The position numbers were made by a program, and so were the translations under genes. From contig CP060755.1 in the NCBI GenBank assembly GCA_023205875.1, positions 1,426,001-1,490,000 on the forward strand: a stretch of DNA of 64,000 nucleotides, in the 5' to 3' direction. The notes beneath the pieces were generated by a model, which searched no databases, was not told where the DNA came from, and saw only the letters and a list, made by a program, of their open reading frames with translations. Below, one piece after another: positions 1 through 11,400 of this stretch. This stretch comes from Chloropicon primus. Taxonomy: Eukaryota; Chlorophyta; Chloropicophyceae; Chloropicales; Chloropicaceae. Numbering within the stretch: the first letter of the stretch is position 1; each line of letters starts with the position of its first letter.

Positions 1-52
1 TCGCTCGAGAAGAAGAGCAGCAACGCTGACCGCCTCTCCCTCCCTCGCGCAG

Positions 53-1111
53 TACGATTGGTCGAGGCAGCCGCTCCAGAACGTGACGAACGGTGACAAG
101 AGGAGCAGCTCCACCAGAGGCACCGAGAGAAGCACCCTGTCCCGCCTGCTGGACCAGAGGAGCAAGCAGGCCAACGATGGCCTCACTGACATCGACAGCA
201 TGGATAAGGGCAACCCACAGGCCGTCGCCGAGTACGCTTGCGATATCTACAACTACTACAAGGAGGTGGAGGGAGTGTACCACCCGCAAGACTACATGGG
301 ATCTCAGACCGACATCAACGAGAAGATGCGCTCGATCCTCATGGACTGGCTCATTGAGGTTCACATCAAGTTCAAGGTAAGGGAAGAGGAGAAGAGCTTT
401 TCCGGGCGTGCCGGGCGTGCGACGCGTGTTTCTTTTTGCTTTTTGTTTTGAGCTTCCGTACTGAAAGTTGGCCGACTCCTTCCTTGACCCCTCCTCTCGC
501 AGTTGATGCCGGAGACCCTGTACCTCACCATTCAGCTCATCGACCGCTTCCTGGCGAAGAAGCAGACGAACAGGAAGAACTTGCAACTCGTCGGTATCAC
601 CGCGATGCTTTTGGCTTCCAAGTACGAGGAGATTTGGTCTCCTGAGGTGAAGGACTTCGTTTTCATTAGCGACAAAGCCTACACGAAGCAGCAGCTCTTG
701 CAGATGGAGAGGGTAATGCTCAACACCCTCAAGTACAGACTCACTGTTCCGACGCACTACCACTTCTTGCTCAGGTACCTCAAGGCCGTGAAAGCTGACA
801 AGAAGTGCGAGAACTACGCCTTCTTCTTGATGGAGCTCGGCCTTGTGAACTACAAGTGCATCAAATACCCATCGTCGCTTATTGCGACCGCGTCTGTCTA
901 TGCCGCTCTCAGGACACTCAACAAGAACGCTTGGCCAAGGGCCCTCCAGCAGCACAGTGGATACTCCGAGAGCGAAGTTCGCGACTGCGCGACTTTCTTG
1001 GTAGGCCTTCACAAGGCGTCCGGGTCTTCTTCCTTGAGGGCTGTGGTGAAGAAGTATTCGAGCAGCAAACTGGGTCAGGTTGCGAGGATGACTCCTTACG
1101 AGTTCAACTAA
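53..1111 (+). CDS. Mitotic cyclin B, 5' partial
   Basis: B-type cyclin, the regulatory subunit that activates mitotic CDK. Two exons are visible (53-376 and 503-1111) with a GT-AG intron between them; bases 1-52 look like the end of another intron (pyrimidine tract, then AG at 51-52), so the N-terminus lies outside the window. The visible part starts YDWSRQPLQNVTN, like the segment near the N-terminus of many A/B cyclins. The cyclin box carries MRSILMDWLIEVH (the MRAIL region), LYLTIQLIDRFL and LVGITAMLLASKYEE, followed by a C-terminal cyclin fold. RSTLSRLLD could be a degraded destruction box, but the usual D-box region is probably upstream. TGTAA at 1171-1175 is a likely poly(A) signal. Family assignment is very secure; B rather than A rests on the overall fold sequence. 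Confidence 0.93.
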
Positions 1112-1170
1112 AAAAAAAATGTGCTCCGTCTCTTTGAAAGAGAGAACGGGTTGTTTCTTTTATGATGACA

Positions 1171-1175
1171 TGTAA
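1171..1175 (+). terminator. Likely poly(A) signal TGTAA of cyclin B
   Basis: TGTAA 60 bp after the cyclin B stop. The same motif follows SEY1 (15601), the C2-lipase (26156), PPCS-HMG (34302), and on the minus strand the K+ channel (8437), secreted lipase, DRC3 (22427), DRC5 (34323) and TRF4 (36549). This is the chlorophyte-type signal. Confidence 0.55.
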
Positions 1176-1267
1176 TTGACGACAAACGCTATAAAATCAA
1201 CTTATATTTTACAAATGACATGTTGGAACGACTTCCAGTGCCCTCTTTCTTCCTTTTTATTGCGCGC

Positions 1268-2558
1268 TCACCGAGCAACCTCCTCCTCCTCGAGATTCCT
1301 CTTCAGGGCCTGCATCTGCGACTTCAAGTCTTTCAGGAAACCACGAAGCTTGGAAGCGGGGTGAAATCAAAAGTCAGCGCAATCGACCTGGAAAAGGAAA
1401 GAATTCCGCTTGATATCTACCTTGTCGCTCTCCACGCTGGTCTCTGGTACGAGCTGCTGCTGCCTCGTTGGGACGGGCCTCGCTCCCTTTTTCTTGTAGT
1501 GCAAAGTGTATCTCTTGATGATCTCCCCCAAGTTTTTCGTGTAGGTGTCCTTCAACGCTTGAATCTGCAATTGAGATCGCTTCGGCGTCAGCACGTCGTG
1601 CGAGAGCGTCGTTCCCAGGAGCCCGGGCCGGCCTTACCTTGTGCTTGTACTTCTTCACGTCCTTGTCGTGGGCCTTCCTCGCGAGGACGAGCCTCCTTTC
1701 CAGTTGCGCGATCTGGTCATTCTTGCTGTTCACCTGCATTTCCAGCTCCAGGCACCTTTCCCTGCTGGCCCCGAGCTGTATCTCCGCGTCATAGCGGAAG
1801 CCGCTGGCGTTGTCGATGGAGGACAAGGCGCTCCTGGACACGTTGTGCTCGTGCAGGACGTCCACCGCTGCCGAGGCGATGTTCACGATGTCCTCCTGCG
1901 CGTTGTGCCGGGCAGGCTTCCTCAGCTCGGGTTTGAAGGCGGTCTTCTGACGCTGAGAGACGCCGCCGCTGCTGAAGGGTCTCAGGTAGCTCGGGAGCGT
2001 CTTCAGGGGCCCCTCCTCCGGGCGCTTGTTGAACGGGAACTCCAGCTTGCCCCTCTCCAGCATATCCAGCAGGAGCGTCGCGTAGTGGTTCCTGTTCTTC
2101 TTCCAGTCGTAGTTGCTCGTCTTTTGGGGGAGGAGAACCAAAGGCGGGGGGAGGTTGGCAAGCGTGAGTTGATGAGCTTTGCTAGGATCAGGCCTCTTAC
2201 AGAACGCCTCTTACCTGCTGACACAATTTCCTGAGCCAGCACTCTATCCTGTGCTTGACGGTCTTGCTGCACTTGACAGAGAGCTTTTCGATCTTCTCGG
2301 CCAGCTGATCGGCGGAACGGCGTGTAAGCGTGCGTGGCGGCCGGGGGGAGCGGACAAGAGGCAGAAGGAACTTTCGGTCGTCAGCACAGCTCGAGTCGTC
2401 GAGGTCTTTTCCGTCGAACCTCGCAGACTGACCTTGAAGAAGGTGGCGTCGGACGAGGTGGACGTGTACAGCTCCCTCAGCGTCTTGTCCGTTGGGACCC
2501 CAAAGTACTTTCTGAGGATCACGTCGCCCTCCTCCTCCACAGCCTCGTGGTGCGCCAT
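1268..2558 (-). CDS. CEP112-like DUF4485 coiled-coil protein
   Basis: Five exons on the minus strand (2558-2433, 2304-2215, 2120-1638, 1564-1421, 1348-1268), each a multiple of three, so all introns are phase 0. The product is about 307 residues. The N-terminal third matches DUF4485 as found in centrosomal CEP112: IECWLRKLCQQ is followed by KKNRNHYATLLLDMLE, then KRPEEGPLKTLPSYL. The C-terminal half is Lys/Glu-rich coiled coil ending LKRNLEEEEVAR. CEP112 is a centrosome/basal-body component, which agrees with the ciliary genes elsewhere in the window, but a role here is inference. An in-frame ATG lies further upstream at 2648; 2558 is preferred because the DUF-like sequence follows it. The gene is convergent with cyclin B (156 bp apart). 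Confidence 0.75.
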
Positions 2559-3394
2559 GGTGGAGGAGGAGCGGACAGCTGAAGGAGATGACATTGCGCT
2601 GCCCCAGGAGGGAGGACAGCTCGAGAGGGGGAGTTCGAATGAATGCAATTGCGGGGAAAAGTTCGATGTGCACGTGCTGTGCGTGCGTCGCTTTTACCTA
2701 GGATTGGACATATGAGATCTTCGCTTTTGGTTATATCATTAGGGTGTACGAGGGTGATTCTTCGCCACGTCAAACAACGTCTTCAAAAAGCATGAGAGCA
2801 AGAGAGAGAGGGCGAGGGCGAGGGAGGATTCGCTCGCTCTGGCTCCCGTCGTCGTCGTGGACTCGTTCGCCCCTTCGTCTGGAGCGCGGGAATCCCAGAA
2901 GGGGGATTTCTACTCTCCGGCTTCTTTTTGGGCCTGGAAGAGGAAAACATGAATCGAATCTTATCGAAATCCCTTCGTGTAGAAAACGGCTTGGTGGGCC
3001 TAAAGGTCTTTTCGAGACGACCCCATCGTCAGAAGAGGAAAAGGAAAAAGAAGATGAAGATGAAGAAGGCGCCTGGGAGGGGTGTCTTGCCTGGGTGAGA
3101 CGACGACGACGACGACGAGGAAGGGCTGACCTACTGGGGGTGAGGGGACGAGGAAGGGACACGGACCAGGGACGGAGACCTGGGGAGCTGGTTTTGGGAG
3201 CCGAGTCAAGGCACGTCGTGGAGGGTCGGGTCGCGAGGGGAAGGGGTTGGGCTGGGCCAGCGGGGGGGAGAGAGGAGGCAGGGGCGTGCAGAGGGGGGCC
3301 GAGGGAAAGGGAAAGGGAAGGGGCTTGTGTGCGGAGGGGGGAGACGCGCATTTTGTCCGATTCTGTAGGATAGGGTTTTCGGAGGAGCGTCGAG
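2559..3394. other. Divergent intergenic spacer
   Basis: 836 bp between the CEP112-like gene and the bZIP gene, which point away from each other. It holds GA- and CT-rich stretches (for example 2795-2830) and a short GAC triplet run near 3100. Open frames on both strands are low-complexity Arg/Ser/Pro and look like GC-rich shadows. I see no gene. Confidence 0.5.
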
Positions 3395-4617
3395 ATGGAG
3401 CGTGCGTGGAGCGTGGAGGACCTCGTGGGCGGCTTGTGGCGCATGGGGGAGCGGACGACGAGCGACCAGGTTCGTGAACCTTTCTGAATTCTCACTTCCT
3501 TCGCCCTCCCGCCTGCTTTCGCTCTTTGCTCTTGTCCTGACGCCGAATTCTCTCTCTCCCTCTCTCTCTCTCTGTGTGCGTGTGTGTGTTCGCGCGCGCG
3601 CCACAGCAACTCCAGGACTACTTGAGGAGGGTTCCCTCGGGGAGCTGGCCCGCGGCCTCGCCCGGGCAGCAGCCCTCGCCGGAGCAGTTCCAGCAGGCCC
3701 AGGTACAGGCCGCGGCGCTGGCCGCGGTGCCGCACGCCCAGGCGCAGGCCCAGGCGGCGTACGCCGCCCAAGCCGCGGGCATGCAGCAGGCCATGCAGGC
3801 CATGGCCGCTGGGAAGGCAGGAGAGTTGGTGCAAGGCCAGGCCCGCGCCGGCGGGCAGAACATGCAGAGGGTGGCGTCGCTCGACATGCTGAGGGCCCTC
3901 GTGATGCAAGGGCCTCAGGGGGTGGTGCAGAGCATGCCCCCTCCGGGATCCGGCATGAACGCCCCCCCCGCGAGAGGCGCGAGGCCGGGGACCACCAACA
4001 CGGCCCAGCAGGCCGGAGCGGGCTCCTCCGCAGGCGTGGGAGTGAAGGCCGAGGGCGTGGCCGGCCCGGTGATAGACAAGAACATGGACAAGAGCGAAAT
4101 CCGAAGGGTGCGGAGGATGCTCTCCAATAGAGAAAGTGCGAGGAGGTCGCGACGGAGGAAGCAGGAGCATCTTCAGACCCTCGAGGACAAGATCAGGGTG
4201 TCAGAGCAGGCGAAGATTGAAATGGAGGAGAAGGTGAAGGACCTCGACAACGAGAACAAAATGCTGAAGAGCTTGGTGGACAGGCTGCAGGCCGAGAACC
4301 AGCGCCTGAGGCAGAACGCGGGCGAGGCCGAAAGCAAGGAGGGCGAAGTCAAAGTGGAGGAGGGCGGAGAGGAGGAGGCTCCTCCGAAGACGGACTCCGC
4401 GGAAACCAAAAGTCGAACCACGGAAGGGGGAGACAAGTCGGAGAAGGAGGGCCGGGGAGAGAAGAGGACGGCAGCGGAGACCATGAAGAGGAAGGCCTCC
4501 TTCGAGGAACTCTCGAAACGACTTAAGAGTGAAAACGACCCGGGCGCGTGCAACACGCTGCAGAACGCCCACCGCGAGAGCTGGCAGGACCTTTCCGCTG
4601 CAGAGCAAGTACATTAA
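3395..4617 (+). CDS. bZIP transcription factor
   Basis: Basic leucine zipper DNA-binding protein of 361 residues. Exon 1 is 3395-3469 and exon 2 is 3607-4617, phase 0; the intron has a CT tract and ends in CACAG. The short first exon encodes WSVEDLVGGLWRMG, an acidic/aromatic N-terminal motif like those of plant and algal bZIPs, joining directly to QLQDYLRRV. A Gln/Ala-rich segment follows. The basic region RRMLSNRESARRSRRRKQ has the diagnostic N-x7-R spacing, followed by leucine-zipper heptads. The C-terminal tail is Glu/Lys-rich. It ends only 67 bp from the convergent MED17 gene. Target genes cannot be read from sequence. Confidence 0.93.
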
Positions 4618-4684
4618 CATTAGCGCAAGGGGAAAAAATAACGCACATTCTTTGTTAGATATTTCCGCCTCATTCGAACCTTTA

Positions 4685-5959
4685 CTACGAGTCCACAAAG
4701 GACTGGGCCAAAGCCTTTGCAATCCTGTCGAGCCTGCTGAAGCTGCAAGACACCTTGTCCCCGTCGGCAAGGTCGGCGAGGTCGAGCCCACAGCTCTCCG
4801 CCTCAATCTTGTCGCCAAGAACGGAGACGGTAAGGGACTTTGGCGTGCCCCTCTTCTCCACGACTAGGGTGCAGCGCGTCTGGGCGCTCGTGTACCGCAG
4901 GCAGGAGCAGAAGGTCGGCATGTTTCCTTGCACTAGGTCCAAGACCCTCGCCTTGAGCTCCTCGTGCTGGAAGATCGCAGAAACTGCCTCCAGCACTGCA
5001 GAGAAGTTGTTCTTGTTTCGTCCGAACATCTCCAAAAACTCGCCGTGCAACTTGAGCTGCAACGCCCTCTCCCTCGGCTCCGCTTCCTCGGGAGATTTGC
5101 TCATGAGGTCCAAGAAGGGGGAGAAACCCGATTGGACAATGATCGGACTGCTCCTCAGCGAGGAGCAATTCATCTTCCTGTAGATGGCTTGGCTGAAGAG
5201 GTCCGCCAGGGCCTTGGACTGCAGCTTGCGGAGGAGTTGGTCCACTTCGGCCGCGCCCACCGCCTTCAACTTTGTGCTCTCCCTGCCGAGGCCATCCGCT
5301 ACCACGTAAAGCTCTCCCGACTCTTCCTTGTATATCTCGATCGGGCTGTGCTTCAGGTCAAGCTGGCGGAAGGAAAGGTCGAAGCAGAAACCGGTCTGAG
5401 TGTTCCTTGCCGATTCCTTCACTTTCCACTTGCGCTGCAACCTCCTCAAGTCCGCGTAGAAGATCTTGCTCGCTTCCACTTTGGATGAAAGGGAGGCATG
5501 AGCCTCCCTGAACACCTCCGAGATCGCGGCGAGCTGACGCTGCTTGCGATCCGCCGCGAGGATGGGCCACTCCTGAGACTTCGCCCTCGACTTCTCCACA
5601 CTCCCAATGGTCAGGGAGTTCCCCCTCTCCAACTCGCCCAGCGTGTCGAGTATCACCTCCAGCTCCTGCCTCGCCGCGGCCATCTTCTCGAACATGACTC
5701 GGATCGATCGGTCCCTCGTCCGCCCCTCCTCCTCGTCCCGCCCCTCGCCCTCCCCCTTGCTGCCACTCCCCTGCCTCGCTGCCTCGGGTCCTGTCCCAAA
5801 ACCTCGCGACTGGTGCAAGTCACGATCGCTCGTGCTCGCGTGGAGCGCTGCCCTCGCATCTTCCGACCACGGCGGACGCACCCCGTCCACCACCTCCGCA
5901 CCTTCCGGTGTGTACAGCTTGGGCCTCTTCCTCAGCCCACCATCCCCGTCGCTCACCAT
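4685..5959 (-). CDS. MED17: Mediator complex subunit 17 (MED17)
   Basis: Single-exon gene, about 424 residues. MED17 is a scaffold of the Mediator head module, linking activators to RNA polymerase II. The central part contains ADLRRLQRKWKVKES followed by FCFDLSFRQLD, matching the MED17 signature of an Arg/Lys-Trp motif before the first beta strand; a helical region upstream and the length fit small MED17 proteins. The N-terminus (RKRPKLYTPEGAE) and an acidic Glu/Asp/Arg linker are variable. Start chosen at the ATG giving MVSDGDGG; the open frame continues upstream but without family-like sequence. Similarity is moderate, so a divergent head-module protein is the main alternative. Confidence 0.75.
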   Translation of the reverse strand: MVSDGDGGLRKRPKLYTPEGAEVVDGVRPPWSEDARAALHASTSDRDLHQSRGFGTGPEAARQGSGSKGEGEGRDEEEGRTRDRSIRVMFEKMAAARQELEVILDTLGELERGNSLTIGSVEKSRAKSQEWPILAADRKQRQLAAISEVFREAHASLSSKVEASKIFYADLRRLQRKWKVKESARNTQTGFCFDLSFRQLDLKHSPIEIYKEESGELYVVADGLGRESTKLKAVGAAEVDQLLRKLQSKALADLFSQAIYRKMNCSSLRSSPIIVQSGFSPFLDLMSKSPEEAEPRERALQLKLHGEFLEMFGRNKNNFSAVLEAVSAIFQHEELKARVLDLVQGNMPTFCSCLRYTSAQTRCTLVVEKRGTPKSLTVSVLGDKIEAESCGLDLADLADGDKVSCSFSRLDRIAKALAQSFVDS

Positions 5960-6153
5960 TTTTTTCTGGAGGAGCCGGAGCCATGCATGAGGGCCTGTGG
6001 TGAGGTGAAGGGGAGCGAGGGAGCGAGGGGGACCACGACGACGGTGGTCAGGTGGCAAGAAATAAGGTAAGACGAAAGCAATTATGATCTTCTTATTCAC
6101 AAAAAACAAGCCGTTTGTTTTCATTGGCATCGGGGCAGAGGTTGACCACTTCT

Positions 6154-7068
6154 TCAGGTGTAGTATTCCTGTGACCGCCGGATAATGAGGTGACCCAAAG
6201 TGACCAACTCTTGGAAATACCCCGGCTTCATATTCGCAATGTCGTTGTTGTTGATCTGGCACAACGTTTGCCTCACCCGGAGGACGGTCTCCATAGGCAA
6301 GAGCTCAGGCAGGTTGGTGCTGGTGCTCCCGCCCCCGCTGCTCGGGGCCACCGCGCTGGTGTTCCGAACCGAGGGTAAAGAAGAGCTCCCGGAGAGGAAC
6401 TGGTTTGTTTCGTGGACGGAGACAACACAGAGGAGAGAGGGAGAGTCTCGTCGGTCAGCATGTTTGAATCCTGATTTTTGCTGCCTGTCTCAAACTCGTG
6501 AAAAGCTTTACCTCTTGGGTGCTTGTTTGTCTTTCTTCGTTCCGCAAGTGAGCCAGAGCGGCGAACGGGTCGGCGTTCCTCGCCGGTTCCGAGGCGTGCT
6601 CGATGTTTGCGGCTGCGATGGAAGACGACGGATCCACGTTAGAGTTCTCGCAGGTGTCGTCCCAGAGCTTGTTCCGGTACCTGCGGAGGAGGAGGAGGAG
6701 GAGGAGGAGGAATCACAAGAAAAGAAAACAAGCGTTTCCAAAACTTTCAGAAAGAGTTCGAAAGGAATTGAGGCCGAACAGGATACTCTCGAACAAGGAA
6801 CTCACTTTTCCCACAAGTCCAGAACCTGTTTCTTCTTCAAAGGCGACGGCTTTCTCGACAGAGCGACGTCCTCTATTTCTCTCCTCACGACCCTCCCCCC
6901 TGTTGGCGTGTCCAAACCCAAACCCAAGCCGTCTTGCCCCAGCTGCATGGGCTCCAGCGCCCTTCCACCAAACAGCTTGCCTGCCGAAGGTGATGGAGAC
7001 GGCAAATTCGACCCCCCCCCTCCACTCCTCCCCCTCCTCCCCCTCCCCGGTGAAGCCTCCCCTCCCAT
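6154..7068 (-). CDS. Unrecognised three-exon gene
   Basis: Three exons (7068-6806, 6680-6512, 6399-6154) join in frame through GT-AG introns to give about 225 residues. The first junction is phase 2 and creates LWEKYRNKLWDD across the intron; the second is phase 0. The middle exon has an IAAANIEHASEPARNADPF segment; the C-terminus is helical and ends IIRRSQEYYT. No domain is recognised and no signal peptide or membrane segment is seen; the composition suggests a soluble nuclear or cytosolic protein. The start is uncertain: 7068 follows an AT-rich stretch, and an internal ATG at 6948 is the alternative. It is divergent from clpP. Confidence 0.5.
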
Positions 7069-7451
7069 AAAATAAAATAAATCCCACCCCTTTCTCTCTC
7101 TCTTGCTCCTCTCTGCACCCTCCGCGACCGTTCCGGAAACGTTCTGGGTTCTGGGTTCGTCTTCCTCGTCGAAAGTCCTCACCGTCTCCGACGATTGAGT
7201 GGGTCTGCTCCTTCCCCAAACCCCAAAGGTGTCCCCAAGCCCAAGAGTCAATCCATCGATCGAGCACAAACCAAAAACGAGCCAGGACCTCCCCCCCCAC
7301 GCTAACTAACGTTCTCCGTCGAAACCTCCTTACCTTATCAACAATCTCTGCTCTGCTCTCAGAAGGGGAGAACGGCGGAGAGAGAGAGAGAGGGTTGTCG
7401 TCGAGGTCGTCGTCGTCTGTTGCTGCTTTGGTTTGGTGGTTGGTAGGAGTG
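7069..7451. other. Divergent spacer upstream of clpP
   Basis: 383 bp between the start of the three-exon unknown and the clpP start. It contains a short AT-rich tract (7068-7085) and GA repeats (7378-7392). No gene is seen; it must serve as promoter for one or both genes. Confidence 0.45.
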
Positions 7452-8345
7452 ATGAGTGCGATAATGAGGACCAAGGTGAGAGGGGTGCATGGAGGGAAGA
7501 AAGAGACTGTGGCGAAGGGAGGGGTGAGGAGCAGGGCTTCGGCGGGGAGGAGCTTGGGCGGAAGCGGAATGACGTCGCGTCGCAAGGAGGAGGGGAGGAG
7601 CTTGGGGGACTTGCAGGTGGTGCACGGGGGGGCGAACCCTGCCATGGCGCCGCGGTCTCAGGAGCTCGGAGGGGATCCTTTTGCCCTGCTCCTGAAGCAA
7701 CGCATCGTGTTCTTGGGCGGAGAGGTGAACGACTTTTCGGCGGACGCGGTTATCTCGCAGATTCTTCTCCTCGACAGCATGGATCCGGAGAAGGACATCA
7801 AGCTGTTTATTAACTCCCCGGGTGGCTCCGTCACCGCGGGCTTGGGAATCTACGATGCGATGAACATGGCGCGAGCCGACGTGTCGACGGTCTGCTTCGG
7901 CCTCGCGGCGTCCATGGGTGCTTTCTTGCTGGGAGCGGGCGCGAAGGGAAAGAGAATGAGCATGCCAAACGCACGAATTATGATCCACCAGCCTCTCGGA
8001 GGAGCCCAGGGCGCGGCGGTCGACCTCGAGATCCAGGCCAAGGAGATCATGTACCACAAGGTCAACCTCAACAGAATCATGGCCGAGTGCACAGGGAAGA
8101 CGGTGCGCGAGATCGACTTGGACACGGACAGGGACAGGTACATGTCGCCTATCGAGGCCAAGGAGTACGGCATTATTGACGAGATCATTGGAGGCGACGA
8201 GGCCGTGTCCAAGGTCCAGGGGGACACCAAGTACTTCCCCAAGACCAAGGAGGAGTACATCAACTGGTGGAGAGAGGCGGAGGCTGACGCCGGAAAGAGG
8301 AGCTCTCAGTTTACCGACAAGCCGGTCGAACCATTCTCAAAGTAG
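7452..8345 (+). CDS. clpP: ATP-dependent Clp protease proteolytic subunit, plastid-targeted
   Basis: Nuclear-encoded ClpP serine protease, 297 residues, no intron. The peptidase domain starts near residue 75 ([16 protein letters not shown]). The catalytic triad is complete: Ser154 in GLAASMGA, His179 in MIHQPLGG and Asp228 in DRDRYMS. The oxyanion-loop region [11 protein letters not shown] is present. Roughly 70 residues rich in Arg, Ser, Gly and Lys precede the domain and resemble a transit peptide, so plastid import is likely (mitochondrial import not excluded). It would form the proteolytic barrel that works with a ClpC-type unfoldase. The frame is open upstream of 7452 only through a TTG, so the ATG at 7452 is the start. 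Confidence 0.96.
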   Translation: MSAIMRTKVRGVHGGKKETVAKGGVRSRASAGRSLGGSGMTSRRKEEGRSLGDLQVVHGGANPAMAPRSQELGGDPFALLLKQRIVFLGGEVNDFSADAVISQILLLDSMDPEKDIKLFINSPGGSVTAGLGIYDAMNMARADVSTVCFGLAASMGAFLLGAGAKGKRMSMPNARIMIHQPLGGAQGAAVDLEIQAKEIMYHKVNLNRIMAECTGKTVREIDLDTDRDRYMSPIEAKEYGIIDEIIGGDEAVSKVQGDTKYFPKTKEEYINWWREAEADAGKRSSQFTDKPVEPFSK

Positions 8346-8491
8346 CTTGCTTGCTTTCACTTGTGATATAGTAATATCGGTCCACACACACACATGCACG
8401 CACGCATGCAATTCAGTTGAAAAATGATTTTGTTACACTGTACTCGAGAAAGAACGAACCTTCTCAAGATTTCTTAAAACGAGGAAGAAAC

Positions 8492-11400
8492 TTACAAGGA
8501 GTATCTTCTGGCTTCGTACTTGTAGTCATCCTGCAGGAGCAGGCACTTCAAAGGCCCCCCCTTTTCTTTGAAGCTGGCCATTCTGTCCTTTATCTTTGAG
8601 TCCATGTCCGTCGTGTACGTCAAGGTCGCCACCCTGTTGACAATGGTTGTGAGAAGGGCGTCGATGTCCAAGTTGTTCTTCGTGAGGTGAAACTTTCGAA
8701 GGATCGCCTTGAAGCTGTTTCCCGGTATCGAAAAAACTTTCAGCGTTGACGCCGCCCTCACGGTTGCCGTCGTTGGCACCTTGAACAACATGGAAACTTC
8801 ACCAAAGTGGTTTCCTCTGTACAATTGGTTGATCTGCCGCTGCTGCACCAAGACGTCCACACAGCCCATCTCAATGAAAAACAAGTGAGTCCCCACTTCC
8901 CCTTCGCCGAGGACGATCTCTCCTTCTTCGAACTGCTGGTTTTTGATGTAAGGAGCGATCTGGGAAATCGCAAAATCGTCCCAATCCACGAAGAATGGAA
9001 TCGACTTAAGCTGCTTTCCGTATGTGTGGGACAGGCACTTCTTCCTCAAGGAGTACGGCATGTCAATCAACAAGATCTCCTCGTCGAACGCGTACAAGTT
9101 CCTCAAGTAGTACCCATAGTAGTCTTTGACCTTCTTGTGCAGTGAGCTGTCAATGTCCTTCTCCCTCAGGAACATGTCTAGGTCGTCGATCTTTTGCTTC
9201 ACTCTCCTTGCTGTGGCGTTCAAGGAAGTCACAACAACTGCCATGCTTCCCACGACGTAGGCAAACATGGTGACACCAAATATCATACTGATCACAGCCA
9301 TGACTGCCTCAGAATCACTGCCCGGAACGATGTCTCCATAACCAACGGTGGTCATGGTCGTATACGCCCAATAAAGACTCGCAAGATATATCTGTATTTT
9401 TGATTCTCCCGAGACGTTTTCCCTTTCGAGGACCGACCAATTGCAGTAGTGAGGATTGTACAATCCTTCTCCTATCGATTCCCGCGTGCAAGTTGTTTGA
9501 CCTTTTATGGAAACGTAGTACCAAGCACACGCCAAAAAGTGGGCGGAGAAGGACACCTGCAACAAGAGCTTACTGGCTTGCATCAGGGTAGGGTTCTCGT
9601 CCTCGAGATCTTCCAAGTAAGCACTCTTCTTGAACAACTTCATCAGCCTCGTTAACCTCAACATTCTGATCAGCCGCAGAGACTTGAATCTAGTTGCCGA
9701 GCTGAAGTATAGTTTGAGAATTCTGTCGAACGGAATACTCGAGAAGAAATCGATAACGAACCACTTGCTCTTCAGATAGTGCTCTGCGATGCGCAAGTGA
9801 TTCCTCACTCGCATCTTCCCCAGGCCTCCGACATGGTAGTAGGACGTAAAGAAGTTCAGCACCAGATCAGTCACGAAGAAGGTGTCCACAAATATCTCCA
9901 AGAACCAAAAGAAGGAACCGAATTTCACCTCGTCGTCGAAAGACAGGAGGTATGGTACAGTGATTGCAGAGTAGAGAATCAAAATGCACAAGACCATCTC
10001 CCAGCGCACTTTAAATTGACCCTCGTGATTGATTACGTAAGGCGAAGCGTTCATAGCCTCGGACAAGGACTTGTTCTCATGTTGCAGGCGACTAGTGTAG
10101 GGTTGGATGTCTGGGTTGGATCCTCCCCTCCGGGTCCTCCCACGCCTGGACTCAGAAATGCCGCTGGCACTGGGAGCCACAACGTTCGACTTCTTCACTA
10201 TTGATGGCCTGAAACCCTTGAATTGGTCCGTAACACGCTCAAACACACTCCTTTTCGTTGTCCTCCTTCTGCCTCCCGGATTATTTGATTCTATTGTCTG
10301 ATATCCGCTGTTGTTGAGATCCACGTAACTTTTCACGACGTCGTTCACCAAGACTTCCTGACTCATTTTCACAATGTTGATCTCGCCCTCAACCGAAAAA
10401 CTCATGAGCTGGTAGTTCAGGTGCAGCAATTCAGTGAGCTTTTGATTCCTTCTCTCACCCTTTTCTGCCCGCTCCTGTATGGATTCTCTGGTCTCGTGCA
10501 AAAGCTCGAGGTACCTGGACTTCTCCAGGATGTAGCAATCACAGAAGGATGCAGCCTTCGTCGTGAACTCTTGCATCGTTAGTTTCCCCCCGATCAGATC
10601 TTCAAAGAGCAAGGAACCATCCGTAAAAATTCCGACGACGGTACCTTCATCGAGATGATCAACGATTCTCTTGTCCACCGGCATCTTCCTTGCATTCTCG
10701 TACCGCTCTTGCGTAGTCAGAGTGCGCTCGTACCCCTTCAGAGCGCCAAAAAAATCCGTATCACCACCGCTCCCTGATGACCAGGCCGCGTTTCCAACAT
10801 AGTGAATAATTCCCTCTGTGAGAAAATGGATTTCTGATATCGTGTCACCCACCGACGTGATTTCATCCCCAGGATAATACGCCACCGGAAGCATCGAACT
10901 GACACAGCCCATCAGAAACTCGGGACCGTTGTCTATGAAGATTGGGAATCTGTACCTCAGCTCGTAGAACGTCTGCAAGACAATCTCCTTGTACAGTGAC
11001 GAGGACAGAGCAGAAAGGGCGTGCTCAACTTCGAAGATCTCCTTCTTCTCGCAGAGGTGCCGGAAGTGGCGCTTGATCTCTAGTTTCAGCTCTTTTGGAA
11101 ATTCCATCTGACGCACGTAGTGTTTCACCTGATTCATTTTTCTCCTCCTGTACGACGCGCGCACGTTAATGCTGTCCAGTATGGTGTTAATGTTTCCCAA
11201 CAGGAAACCAAAGATGCTGGCGCCCATGATCTGCACGAAGATCGCATAGACCCTCTCGTTTACGCTGGTTGGAATGATGTCTCCATAGCCAACTCCCGTC
11301 ATCGTTGCTATGGACCAGTTCAAACTCATGAGATACCTTGACGCCGTGCTCGAACCCTCGAGGCCGATGAACGCAAAAATTCCACCATCGCTGACCGTGG

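Noticed and set aside
2770-4170. 466-codon minus-strand frame over the bZIP gene
   Set aside because: Low-complexity Ser/Pro/Arg/Gly sequence, antisense to a well-supported bZIP exon and its leader.
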